Source: JAHDHW01 sp965277415 (GTDB taxonomy: Bacteria; Bacteroidota; Bacteroidia; Chitinophagales; Saprospiraceae). Taken from it: 64,000 nt of DNA. The notes below the pieces were generated by a model. The model made no database searches and was not told the origin of the DNA. It saw nothing but the letters and a program-made list of their open reading frames with translations. Below are positions 1 through 7,946 of the stretch, in pieces. A program made the translations under genes and the position numbers. Within the stretch, counting starts at the first letter, position 1. Every line of letters begins with the position of its first letter. Location of the stretch: contig CBDICS010000071.1 in NCBI GenBank assembly GCA_965277415.1, forward strand, positions 13,242 through 77,241. Reading direction: 5' to 3'.

Positions 1-1259
1 ACCTTCATTCATAGCCCAAGCCCCAATTAAGTCTGCTGCATTTGGATCAACACCATTGGCCATACCATCCTGAAGTTCAGCTGCCGTTCGTGCCACCTTC
101 CATATTCTAACATCACTAATATTACCTGCAAAAGGCGAATTTGATTGCGGATCAGCACCAACCCAAATAGGCATATCTGTATTCAAATCAATATCAACCG
201 TCATATTATTACTACCAATAAGGTTTCCATCAACGTAAAAAGACAAAGCAGTATCATCTCTTGTCACAGCCACGTGATGACAAGTTCCATCAAGAATTTT
301 AGCATTAAAAGAACCATTATTGATATGCAGCCAATTGACCCCATTGTATCGAAACGTAAGCATCTTGTGATTAGAACCACCCCAATAATCATGAAAAGCT
401 AAGTGCAAACCAGAATTAATACCAGTTCGATTGGAAAGGATAGTTCCATGGCCGATGTCACTTTCGTTTCCGGTAACCCATGCTTCGAAAGTGAAGTGAT
501 TGGCACCAAGAGATTGACCGACTGCTGCGGGGATAGTCACTTGATCATCCTGTCCGTCGAAAGTGAGGCAATCTCCCGTAGGTGCTGGTGTGAAAGAACA
601 ACAATCACTTCCCCAGTTAGGGTCTGAACCTTCATTGGAATCTGTACTTCCTAAAAAAGCATTATTTTGATTTGTCAAATCAGAAACAGTTTGACCAGTA
701 CCTTCATTCATAGCCCAAGCCCCAATTAAGTCTGCTGCATTTGGATCAACACCATTGGCCATACCATCCTGAAGTTCAGCTGCCGTTCGTGCCACCTTCC
801 ATATTCTAACATCACTAATATTACCTGCAAAAGGCGAATTTGATTGCGGATCAGCACCAACCCAAATAGGCATATCTGTATTCAAATCAATATCAACCGT
901 CATATTATTACTACCAATAAGGTTTCCATCAACGTAAAAAGACAAAGCAGTATCATCTCTTGTCACAGCCACGTGATGACAAGTTCCATCAAGAATTTTA
1001 GCATTAAAAGAACCATTATTGATATGCAGCCAATTGACCCCATTGTATCGAAACGTAAGCATCTTGTGATTAGAACCACCCCAATAATCATGAAAAGCTA
1101 AGTGCAAACCAGAATTAATACCAGTTCGATTGGAAAGGATAGTTCCATGACCAATGTCACTTTCGTTTCCGGTAACCCATGCTTCGAAAGTGAAGTGATT
1201 GGCACCAAGAGATTGACCAACTGCTGTTGGGATAGTCACTTGATCGTTTTGACCATCGA
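1..1259 (-). repeat. Two tandem LamG-encoding repeats, period 699 bp
   Basis: Position 1 matches position 700, and the match runs to about 560/1259. The period of 699 bp is 233 codons, so the frame is kept. The first roughly 447 bp look identical by eye. Differences then gather toward the 5' end of each copy on the coding strand (448-560 versus 1147-1259), many of them at third codon positions. Confidence 0.9.
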
Positions 1260-1353
1260 AGCTAAGGCAAGATTGGCCTTGTGTGAAAGACAAGAAATTG
1301 ATATTCAATAGAATCAAAAAAAATGCAAAATGAGCGTTAGATAGTTTTGACAT
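1..1353 (-). CDS. Secreted LamG/concanavalin-like repeat protein, C-terminus beyond window
   Basis: The minus-strand frame is open from an ATG at 1353 to the window edge without a stop (451 codons seen). It begins with a signal peptide (MSKLSNAHF, then a hydrophobic stretch to about residue 28). Two LamG-like (Laminin_G_3 type) domains of about 200 residues follow, with typical stretches such as FTFEAWV, CHHVAVTRD, SFYVDGNLIG and ISDVRIWKVART. The linker has paired cysteines (SDCCSF). Such domains are beta-sandwiches that bind carbohydrate or protein on exported proteins. A T9SS sorting tail would be expected further on but lies outside. The plus-strand ORFs here are antisense shadows. Confidence 0.85.
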   Translation of the reverse strand, partial: MSKLSNAHFAFFLILLNINFLSFTQGQSCLSFDGQNDQVTIPTAVGQSLGANHFTFEAWVTGNESDIGHGTILSNRTGINSGLHLAFHDYWGGSNHKMLTFRYNGVNWLHINNGSFNAKILDGTCHHVAVTRDDTALSFYVDGNLIGSNNMTVDIDLNTDMPIWVGADPQSNSPFAGNISDVRIWKVARTAAELQDGMANGVDPNAADLIGAWAMNEGTGQTVSDLTNQNNAFLGSTDSNEGSDPNWGSDCCSFTPAPTGDCLTFDGQDDQVTIPAAVGQSLGANHFTFEAWVTGNESDIGHGTILSNRTGINSGLHLAFHDYWGGSNHKMLTFRYNGVNWLHINNGSFNAKILDGTCHHVAVTRDDTALSFYVDGNLIGSNNMTVDIDLNTDMPIWVGADPQSNSPFAGNISDVRIWKVARTAAELQDGMANGVDPNAADLIGAWAMNEG

Positions 1354-1384
1354 AACTTATAGATTAATTTGTAATTGTTTGATG

Positions 1385-1569
1385 AAACGCAAATTTAAGG
1401 TAAAATCAATAGATACTCAAAGATAGTGTATATTCCTCAAGGCTTTTGAGCAATTTCTGCATATAGTCAATTTCTGCAACATTTATTGCTTTTAAAACAA
1501 CGCCTAATAAATATTTACGCTTTTCATTCAATCCTCATAGTAGACGATGAATTTTTGGTGATCGGTTTC
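1385..1569 (-). repeat. R module, type 1 (copy 0)
   Basis: On the minus strand it reads GAAACCGATCACC, then a diverged hairpin, then GTAAATATTTA and GGCGTTGTTTTAAAAG. It matches the right modules at 2830-2995 and 7690-7883. It directly follows the 3' end of the small gene 1582-1836, and no L module lies between them. The matching L module is at 2147-2205, on the far side of an inserted segment. Confidence 0.7.
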
Positions 1570-1581
1570 GTTTATTGCTCT

Positions 1582-1836
1582 TCACTTTTTGCTTACAACA
1601 CTTATTATTTTGGGAATTAAACAGGCAAGCAGGAAGACTAAAACCCAGATTTTTAAATATAAGCTAAAAACTGACTTTATGCTCAAAGTTTGTCCAAGCC
1701 ACTCGATTTTCATAATTAGGTCGTACATTAGCATACAATATAACCAATATAAAAAGCTCCATCCACTAACTGCTATAAAACCTTGAAAAGTAAATTTCTC
1801 ATACAGTTTTTTGTCTTTATACGAGTTCTTATTCAT
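1582..1836 (-). CDS. Small two-helix membrane protein, unknown
   Basis: 84 residues starting at the ATG MNKNSYKDK; an in-frame TTG lies 12 bp upstream. Two hydrophobic stretches are visible, about residues 18-40 (GFIAVSGWSFLYWLYCMLMY) and 60-78 (IWVLVFLLACLIPKII), with a lysine-rich C-terminus. This suggests a two-pass inner-membrane protein. No family was recognised. It lies inside the 572-bp inserted segment, 59 bp after the gluconolactonase fragment, and its stop is followed within 15 bp by an R module. It may be a real cassette gene or a passenger ORF. Confidence 0.45.
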   Translation of the reverse strand: MNKNSYKDKKLYEKFTFQGFIAVSGWSFLYWLYCMLMYDLIMKIEWLGQTLSIKSVFSLYLKIWVLVFLLACLIPKIISVVSKK

Positions 1837-1895
1837 AGTAAATCTCAATTCTTAAACCATATTCCTTATCAAATTTGCTACTTCGACAAAAATAA

Positions 1896-2146
1896 TTAAT
1901 TATAATCACCTGCGCCAACTGCTGCAAGTTGTATTTCAATAATTGGATTATCCACGCAGGCATAAAGAATGTTATTCTGCGCCCCACCAAAACAAAAATT
2001 AGCGACGCCTTTTGCCAGAATTTCGCCAAGTAACATACCTCTTGAGTTATACACTTTTATACCTGAAGCAGAAGAGGAATAAACTCTGCCTTCAGTATCA
2101 GTTTTTAATCCATCAGGAATTCCAAGAGAGACCACTGCAAATAATT
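1896..2146 (-). pseudogene. 5'-truncated gluconolactonase / SMP-30-like fragment
   Basis: The minus-strand frame reads KQLFAVV, SLGIPDGLKTDTEGRVYSS, SGIKVYNSRG, GVANFCFGG, NNILYACVDN and a stop. These are the hallmark segments of the C-terminal blades of SMP-30/gluconolactonase (LRE-like) beta-propellers (IPDGLKTD, then ANFCFGG, then LY). Only about 83 residues of a roughly 300-residue family remain. Homology starts abruptly at the GTTRAAC core of the intergenic element (2147-2153), so the 5' part was lost by recombination at that point. No start codon or ribosome-binding site is evident. Confidence 0.7.
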
Positions 2147-2205
2147 GTTTAACGTTTTGGTCAAAGTCTGGCCTTGTGGGTGGTTTTGGATTTTAATTAT
2201 TAGGC
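2147..2205 (-). repeat. L module (copy 1), core GTTAAAC
   Basis: On the minus strand it begins AATAATTAAAATCCAAA, which overlaps the stop codon of the gene 2193-2666. It continues with ACCACCC and AGACTTTGACCAAAACG and ends in GTTAAAC. It is followed by the gluconolactonase fragment instead of an R module. Confidence 0.8.
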
Positions 2206-2666
2206 ATCGTATTTTTTAAAAATAATTCGACCTCCTTTTTAATAGAGTTAAGAATACTGTCTCTATTTTCAAATTTAACTAAATTAGCAATATTATTCTC
2301 ATCTTCATTTTTAAGCAAGAATTTTTTAGGTCTTGTATATATTTTTTCAAAATCTTTAGAAATTTCTTTTGTAATCAATAAAGAAATTTGAAACCTAGTA
2401 AAAGCATCAATTAAAGCTAAAGAATCATTAGCTGCTTTAATTATTATTGGTTCTTCCCTAACTATTCTCTTTGTTCCAAATACATCAATTTTTTCGACGA
2501 TTTCAATATACTTATACTTCTTATTATTGTTACAGCTTAAAAATAAAAAAATAGATAGAAGAATGAATACAGTTGTTTTCAGACTAATCTTTTTTTTAAA
2601 TTCCTTGCTAAATTCCAGCCATTCAATTGATTTGAATTCAAGCTGATTTACCCTTAATTTCTTCAT
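2193..2666 (-). CDS. Hypothetical lipoprotein
   Basis: 157 residues, family not recognised. A hydrophobic segment (TTVFILLSIFLFLSC) ends in a lipobox-like cysteine at residue 45, followed by NNNKKYKY, which suggests an outer-membrane lipoprotein. The 30-residue charged extension before the signal segment is unusual. The true start may be later at a non-ATG codon, since no internal Met precedes the hydrophobic part. The rest is charged and mostly helical. The last codons (ATG CCT AAT AAT TAA) are also the first bases of an L module, so gene end and element overlap. Confidence 0.6.
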   Translation of the reverse strand: MKKLRVNQLEFKSIEWLEFSKEFKKKISLKTTVFILLSIFLFLSCNNNKKYKYIEIVEKIDVFGTKRIVREEPIIIKAANDSLALIDAFTRFQISLLITKEISKDFEKIYTRPKKFLLKNEDENNIANLVKFENRDSILNSIKKEVELFLKNTMPNN

Positions 2667-2829
2667 CTTACAGTTTTATAAAATCTTATCCAATTTAATT
2701 TGAACCTGCATCATTTCTTCATTACCATATTTGATTTTTCTTCAATTCGTGTATGACGTTAAAGAATTTAGCCTAGCATCAGATTTGGCTTAGAATAATT
2801 GCAGCTAGCATCAATTCGTTGAAACTTCC

Positions 2830-2995
2830 CATCTCAAAAAAACTAATTCCCTCAGTCCCAATTCTAACTTTTTTAACAGGTTCTATTTTCTAATTTATTT
2901 TTACAATATTTCTTTCTTTTAAAATAACGCCTTGTAAATATTTACTCTTTTTATTTAATGCCTATAGTAGGCAATTAATTCTTGGTGATTGGTTC
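2830..2995 (-). repeat. R module, type 1 (copy 3)
   Basis: On the minus strand: GAACCAATCACCAAGAATTA, the hairpin TTGCCTACTATAGGCA, the palindrome GTAAATATTTAC, GGCGTTATTTTAAAAG, then a stretch ending in AAAATAGAACC and GAATTGGGACTGAGGGAAT. It closely matches 7690-7883. Together with the L halves and the MITE it fills the 2667-3244 gap; 2667-2830 shows nothing else recognisable. Confidence 0.75.
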
Positions 2996-3232
2996 GTTTA
3001 ACGTCTAAGTCAAAGTCTCGCCCTGTGGGCAGGCTTGTTAAGTTCTAAAAGAAAAGCTCAGGATTCGATTTTTAAATTTCAAGACCACTTGATTCGATGC
3101 AATTATATTTTGTTTTAAAGCAAGTAATAGTATTGATTCAGTACTATATTTTACTCGTTTTTAATCAGCAAACAGAATTTAACAAACCTGCCCTGTGGGC
3201 AACTTTGGACCTTAATTATTCTATGCTGTATT
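2996..3232 (-). repeat. L module (copy 3) split by a 159-bp insert, core GTTAAAC
   Basis: The core is at 2996-3002 (GTTAAAC on the minus strand). The two halves of the module lie at 2996-3030 and 3190-3232 and join at the palindrome GCCCTGTGGGC, which is present once on each side of the insert. The 5' half follows the stop of the gene 3245-4765. Confidence 0.75.
3031..3189. mobile_element. MITE-like element, 16-bp TIRs, 11-bp direct repeat
   Basis: The ends are AGGCTTGTTAAGTTCT (3031-3046) and, reversed, AGGTTTGTTAAATTCT (3174-3189), 14 of 16 matching. GCCCTGTGGGC occurs perfectly at 3020-3030 and 3190-3200, as expected for a target-site duplication. The element has no coding capacity and is AT-rich inside. 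Confidence 0.75.
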
Positions 3233-3244
3233 AATTTCCTAAGA

Positions 3245-4765
3245 TTAATAATCCAATTTTACAATTTTGCCGCTTCCAAATTGAATACCTTCTTCCGATA
3301 ATAAATTCCAGAAATAAATTCCAGAAATAAATTCCTCTATGTTAATTTCTATATTATTATATAATTGGTCGAAATTCTTTGATAATACTTCACGGCCTAA
3401 ATCATCATAAATTATTAAAGTAATACGGCCATTAATTTGATCACTTGATATTGTCACTAAATCAAGTGCTGGATTGGGATAAATTTGAATTTCACGCTTT
3501 ATTTCTTCATAAATAATTTCGTTGTTTACTAACTCACAGGTATCAGCTCCGGGCACAGGTCCAAGTCTGTAATTTGGAAAATTAGGCATTGAGCCATCAT
3601 TGAAAGTAGGTAATACAACTCCATGTTGTTCAAAGTTACAACTAGCACCTTGTTCATTAGGATTATGGATAACATGTAAATAGCGTACCCCACTAAAACT
3701 ATTAACATATATTTTTCCATTAGGAGCAAGTTGTGCTAAAAAAAAGGTAGTAGGAAAAACTATATCAACAAAACCGTCATAAATTGCAACCGTATCTTTG
3801 GAGGCTTCAATATCATTAGCTTCTAAGTCGAATTGATAGGTATAACCAAAAGAGGAAACATATAAATATCTTGAATTTGGACTAATTGCTACACCTCCTG
3901 CATAGGCAGTGTCAATAATGCTATATTGTTCTGGATTACCTAATAATCCTGTGCACCTATCGAAGTCATAGATATTTAAAAAGTTTCCTACGTTAATATT
4001 TTTGAGTACATACCGCACATACTTATTTCCATCAGGCGAAAAAACGGCCTGGCCTGCACCTGCGTATACCCCTCCCCCAATTTCCTGAGAATCTATACTG
4101 ACTATGCCGTCCTTTGTAAATAAAATCCGATAATATTTATTCGAATCAAATTCAGGGATTAGAATCCACCAATCTTTGCCATTAGCGTGTTTGGTAGCTG
4201 TGATCTTTCCATAATCTATTGTATCCTGTATTACTGGGATATTTTTCTCGACCACAGAACCTAATCCATTATTAGCTGATATATCAATTAGGGTATAATA
4301 TAATGTAAAAACTTTAGTATTATGGACAGGATCATTAGGAGTCAAAGTACGTTCTTCGTGTAAGAGATAAAACAAATTTGGATTTTCAGGTAAAGGAAGT
4401 ATGAGTGTACCTTGATACAAAGGGTAACCATCATTTATCCAATCATCTCTAAAAGGGTCAGGGTTTAACCCTTCACCATTTTCCATAATTTCACCATTAT
4501 AACTTGAGATGGCAATACCATTGGTATAAAATAAAAGGTTTCCCATTGAATCACAAATACTTGAATTAGCAATATCGAAATTCAAGTTCCGAAATTCATA
4601 ATAGATGTCAGGAGGTTCAAAATTAAAATCAATATTTGTCCCGCCAAAGTCCATGGTTGAAGTATCATTATCATAACCAAAGACCCAAAAGAAGTCTTCT
4701 TTTTGACAAAGACCTGTTTGGGCGTTGACTAAAAATAAGAGAATTAAAAATATTATGGTTTTCAT
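3245..4765 (-). CDS. T9SS-exported protein with propeller-like core
   Basis: 506 residues. The signal peptide is at residues 1-20 (MKTIIFLILLFLVNAQTGLC). The C-terminal 80 residues are a T9SS type A sorting domain (IQIYPNPALD, IYDDLGREVL, GIYFWNL). The middle carries repeated motifs such as AVFSPDGNKYVRY, ISPNSRYLYVSS and LAPNGKIYVNS, typical of beta-propeller proteins that T9SS bacteria secrete. The protein is expected at the cell surface or outside; its substrate is unknown. It lies 54 bp downstream of the beta-helix gene 4820-7555 with a perfect hairpin between, so the two probably form one transcript. Confidence 0.8.
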   Translation of the reverse strand: MKTIIFLILLFLVNAQTGLCQKEDFFWVFGYDNDTSTMDFGGTNIDFNFEPPDIYYEFRNLNFDIANSSICDSMGNLLFYTNGIAISSYNGEIMENGEGLNPDPFRDDWINDGYPLYQGTLILPLPENPNLFYLLHEERTLTPNDPVHNTKVFTLYYTLIDISANNGLGSVVEKNIPVIQDTIDYGKITATKHANGKDWWILIPEFDSNKYYRILFTKDGIVSIDSQEIGGGVYAGAGQAVFSPDGNKYVRYVLKNINVGNFLNIYDFDRCTGLLGNPEQYSIIDTAYAGGVAISPNSRYLYVSSFGYTYQFDLEANDIEASKDTVAIYDGFVDIVFPTTFFLAQLAPNGKIYVNSFSGVRYLHVIHNPNEQGASCNFEQHGVVLPTFNDGSMPNFPNYRLGPVPGADTCELVNNEIIYEEIKREIQIYPNPALDLVTISSDQINGRITLIIYDDLGREVLSKNFDQLYNNIEINIEEFISGIYFWNLLSEEGIQFGSGKIVKLDY

Positions 4766-4779
4766 ATGTTTGCATTTGT

Positions 4780-4812
4780 GTCAGGGGGAAGCAATTTTTG
4801 CTTCCCCCTGAC
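4780..4812. terminator. Perfect 15-bp intercistronic hairpin
   Basis: GTCAGGGGGAAGCAA (4780-4794) and its perfect reverse complement (4798-4812) enclose a 3-nt loop. On the coding (minus) strand no U-run follows, so it may be an mRNA-stabilising or processing hairpin or a partial terminator between two T9SS genes. Confidence 0.6.
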
Positions 4813-4819
4813 TTTAAAA

Positions 4820-7555
4820 TTAGTTACTGATAATACTTAATTTATCAACTACTACTTCTTTACCATCTATCCATACTTTATAAAGATATATACCATCAGG
4901 AAGAAAAGAGGTATCAAATGTATATTTTTGTTGTCCATTTGATAACGAAATATCTATTATCTTCTTGCCGTAAATGTCAAATAAGGCCATAATTCCACTT
5001 TCAAATTGATTTTGACTGACTAATAAATTTGCAGATTGATCAGCAGGATTCGGATACATGGCAATTTGACCCTCAAAACCTGATTGATTTTGACCAGAGT
5101 TCCGCCCAGTATTTAATACTGATGAAGAGTTTGGTGATGAAAAGTTACTTTGCTGTGTACAAAGTGTAGCATCATCAAAATAGATAAAAGTATCTAATAC
5201 AGACATATAGGTTTCTCTCGCTGCATAAACCATTTCGCCACCACTAAAAGGACATTGATTAGCAATATGATAAATAGATGTTATTTGTGCTGAACTTAGA
5301 TTTTTATCTCCCCGTAAAAGGTGATTTAGTCTAATATCATTATAGGTTTTGATATTATTCTCCTGAGTCGTAGAAGTAAAAACAGCTGCATTGAGTGGAA
5401 TGATAAGGTCTAAATCAGTATTTCTGGTCGTTTCAACTATACTTCTTAAGCTATCCTGTTGGGGAACCAAGTTATGAACCTGACTCATAAGATTGAGACT
5501 AGTATTAATTAAATCAAGACTATCCTGTCCTGTTGCTGTAGTCAAGGCTTTTTCAATCATAGCTAAACTATCCATTAAAAAAATGGTTTGATTTCGGTTG
5601 ATAGTCATTTGACTTTGGATATTAGAGTCTGGTTTCATTGCAGCCTCTATTGCTTTTTCAATACTAACAAAATGACCGATACTGGTATTAACATTAGCAT
5701 TGTAGAAAGAATCAATTTTGGTGTTTAGCCCAATAAAATTATTATCTTCTACTTTTCTATATAATCGTCTTGCAGCAAGCCATTTCTGTTCCTCTTTATA
5801 TATAGATGGTTCCAGATTACCTGTTGCAATTTCTTCGTCAGTCGGACTTAGAAACCAATCAATGCCTGTGTCACAAGTATTTGGGCATTCATATGTATTT
5901 CCAAAACCAGGTACGAACCATCCTAACGCAGGAAATGGATTTGGAGGCATTAATTCAGAGTTAATAAAAGGGTAAACATCAAATTCGTATGAAGATAAAT
6001 TATCAATATCTCCCTCATATCTCGCTCCGTTTGAAGCATAAGAACCAAACCACGTATTGCCTTTATGTTCCTGGATTCCAAACCCCATTATGGATTCTTC
6101 AAGAAGCAGCCCAATGTCATGATTCAAAAAAGAATTCCCTCGAAAGTCAGTATCCGTACATACACCTTTAAAAGCTGCTCCGTTTTTAATATTTTCTACT
6201 TCATTACAACTAAAAAGGATAGAAGAAGATGAATTGCAATAAATACCATTTATATCTTTATTAATCGATTCAGCTTCAATATGATTGCATTCAATGACGC
6301 TAGTACTAACAAACCCGGCAGGAGATATCCCAATCCCTGCTACGCTGTTTGGAAAGGGGGAAGGAGCAGTGTTTAACATTCCAATGTTATTATCTTTCAC
6401 ATTTGGTCCATAACCATTTATCAAAATACCATTACCACTATCACTAAAACTTCTTATTTCATTATTTTGAATAAAAGATGGTGATATTGGTGGGTTTTGG
6501 AGCCTGAAGTATATTCCGTGGCTTGGCAAATTGTCTTGATTATTTTCTGTTTGAATATAGTTGTTTTCTATTAATACATTACCTGGGGAGCCATCTATTG
6601 TGATACCACTCCATCTACTATCTAAGATACTATTCTTGGTGATTTCAATTTGGGTTATTGGACTAGCAGAGTCATTGAAGTAGCCAACTTCAGCATCCTT
6701 TATTAGATTATATTCAGAACGGATAAAATCTTCAGATGCAGAATAAAAACACCACTCAACATTTTGGAATGTCGGTGTTATATTAGAAAATTGTGGGGTA
6801 AAAGGAGGTGGAGCACCTAGACCAGTTTGGATTACGGAACAATTGGCAAAATAAGAAATCCCTTGTTGTATGTTTGAAAATTGACAGCCATGAACAGAAA
6901 TATGAGAATCAATTAAAAATATTCCATATTTAAGGTTTTCAAATTTATTTACTGGTTCTGCAGGACCATAATTATTATAAGCAGGATAACCAATATTAAA
7001 ATAAGATAGATCAATTAACTGTATTCCTGTAGCACTCCCCACATTAGGATTACCTCCAGACTTTTTAAAAGTACAGCCATTTATCTGGTGCTTACCAAGT
7101 ACTTGTGCTGTAGAGTAGATACCCCAACGATTATTATCAAAAATCACCCCAATTAATAAAAAACTGGCGTTATCAAGAGGATTAATAGCTTTTACTGCTT
7201 CAGATATTTTGCTGCTCCGAATGCGTAATGAAGCATTCCCTTTAACGGTTATTTCTTTCCATAAATAATTATTACACCCTTCCAAATTTGATGAATTAAT
7301 CACAAATTCTATTCCTGGTTCTACAGAAATTATCGCATCTTCATTTAACCTTATTTCTACATTTGTCAAAGTATAATCAACATCTACAGTTAAAGTACCG
7401 GATATAAAAAAGCAAACTCCTTCAGTGGCATTGGGGTCTAAATCCCAAGCATCTATTGCAGTTGATAAAGAAACATTCGTTACAGAAATGATTTGACCAA
7501 TAGGACAGCAAGCATTTGTCTTGTTTGTTAAAATAAGGATGCTTAGTAAAAGCAT
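4820..7555 (-). CDS. T9SS-exported right-handed parallel beta-helix protein
   Basis: 911 residues. A short signal peptide (MLLLSILILTNKTNA) precedes the mature part. About residues 60-500 look like a right-handed beta-helix of the NosD/Beta_helix type, with recurring short asparagine-rich turns (NNRWGIY, IQIDG-type turns, NSILDS, IENNYIQT, IQNNEI, IECNHIE). About residues 560-800 are helical. The last roughly 75 residues are a T9SS sorting domain (IAMYPNPADQSANL, LFDIYGKKI, GIYLYKVWIDG). Such helices often bind or cleave polysaccharide; no catalytic residues are claimed. In-frame upstream sequence reaches a stop with no other ATG. Confidence 0.8.
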   Translation of the reverse strand: MLLLSILILTNKTNACCPIGQIISVTNVSLSTAIDAWDLDPNATEGVCFFISGTLTVDVDYTLTNVEIRLNEDAIISVEPGIEFVINSSNLEGCNNYLWKEITVKGNASLRIRSSKISEAVKAINPLDNASFLLIGVIFDNNRWGIYSTAQVLGKHQINGCTFKKSGGNPNVGSATGIQLIDLSYFNIGYPAYNNYGPAEPVNKFENLKYGIFLIDSHISVHGCQFSNIQQGISYFANCSVIQTGLGAPPPFTPQFSNITPTFQNVEWCFYSASEDFIRSEYNLIKDAEVGYFNDSASPITQIEITKNSILDSRWSGITIDGSPGNVLIENNYIQTENNQDNLPSHGIYFRLQNPPISPSFIQNNEIRSFSDSGNGILINGYGPNVKDNNIGMLNTAPSPFPNSVAGIGISPAGFVSTSVIECNHIEAESINKDINGIYCNSSSSILFSCNEVENIKNGAAFKGVCTDTDFRGNSFLNHDIGLLLEESIMGFGIQEHKGNTWFGSYASNGARYEGDIDNLSSYEFDVYPFINSELMPPNPFPALGWFVPGFGNTYECPNTCDTGIDWFLSPTDEEIATGNLEPSIYKEEQKWLAARRLYRKVEDNNFIGLNTKIDSFYNANVNTSIGHFVSIEKAIEAAMKPDSNIQSQMTINRNQTIFLMDSLAMIEKALTTATGQDSLDLINTSLNLMSQVHNLVPQQDSLRSIVETTRNTDLDLIIPLNAAVFTSTTQENNIKTYNDIRLNHLLRGDKNLSSAQITSIYHIANQCPFSGGEMVYAARETYMSVLDTFIYFDDATLCTQQSNFSSPNSSSVLNTGRNSGQNQSGFEGQIAMYPNPADQSANLLVSQNQFESGIMALFDIYGKKIIDISLSNGQQKYTFDTSFLPDGIYLYKVWIDGKEVVVDKLSIISN

Positions 7556-7689
7556 GAATGTGATGATTAATTATTTTGGTTTTTGGAACATAATAAATAA
7601 GGTTTTGAAGGTTTATATATCTAAAAATCAATTTTCTATTCAAGTCTTTATAGCATAGAACGCCAGTTCGTAAAAACCAAAACTCATCC

Positions 7690-7883
7690 CCTCAAACCCA
7701 ATCCCAACTTCCCTACCAGACTCTATTTTCTAATTTATTTCTACAATATTTATTGCCTTTAAAACAACAATCCCTTCCGATCAGGTATACATCAATTTAC
7801 TTGATGCTGCATAGTCCCTAGTAAATATTTACTCTTTTTATTTAATGCCTATAGTAGGCAATTAATTCTTGGTGATCGGTTTT
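7690..7883 (-). repeat. R module, type 1 (copy 2), with 45-bp internal insert
   Basis: On the minus strand it starts AAAACCGATCACCAAGAATT, then the hairpin TTGCCTACTATAGGCA and GTAAATATTTAC. It then carries an extra stretch of about 45 bp (TATGCAGCATC, then GATGTATACC) absent from copies 0 and 3, and resumes with TTGTTTTAAAGGCAATAAAT. The tail AAAATAGAGTC and GATTGGGTTTGAGGGGAT matches copy 3. It fills most of the gap 7556-7946. Confidence 0.75.
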
Positions 7884-7945
7884 GTTTAGCGTTAAGGTCG
7901 AAGTCTTGTAGGCGGTTTTTCGACCTTATTTATTCCATGCATTTT
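7884..7945 (-). repeat. L module (copy 2), core GCTAAAC
   Basis: On the minus strand: GGAATAAATAAGGTCGAAA, CCGCCTAC, AGACTTCGACCTTAACG, then GCTAAAC at 7884-7890. The core differs by one base from GTTAAAC. It begins about 12 bp after the stop of the gene 7947-8852. Confidence 0.7.
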
Positions 7946-7946
7946 A

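Larger units (their letters stand above)
1570..2151. other. 572-bp segment inserted at the element core, flanked by GTTTA
   Basis: The plus strand has GTTTA at 1570-1574 (after the R module) and again at 2147-2151 (start of the L module). Removing 1575-2151 restores the L-core-R arrangement seen at 2996-3002 and 7884-7890. The segment carries the gluconolactonase fragment and the small membrane-protein gene. It is read as an insertion with a 5-bp direct repeat, or as a cassette exchange at the core. Confidence 0.6.

Noticed and set aside
145..1311. Plus-strand ORFs antisense to the LamG gene
   Set aside because: The minus frame encodes a clear signal peptide and two LamG domains; the plus ORFs are shadows, duplicated only because the DNA is.
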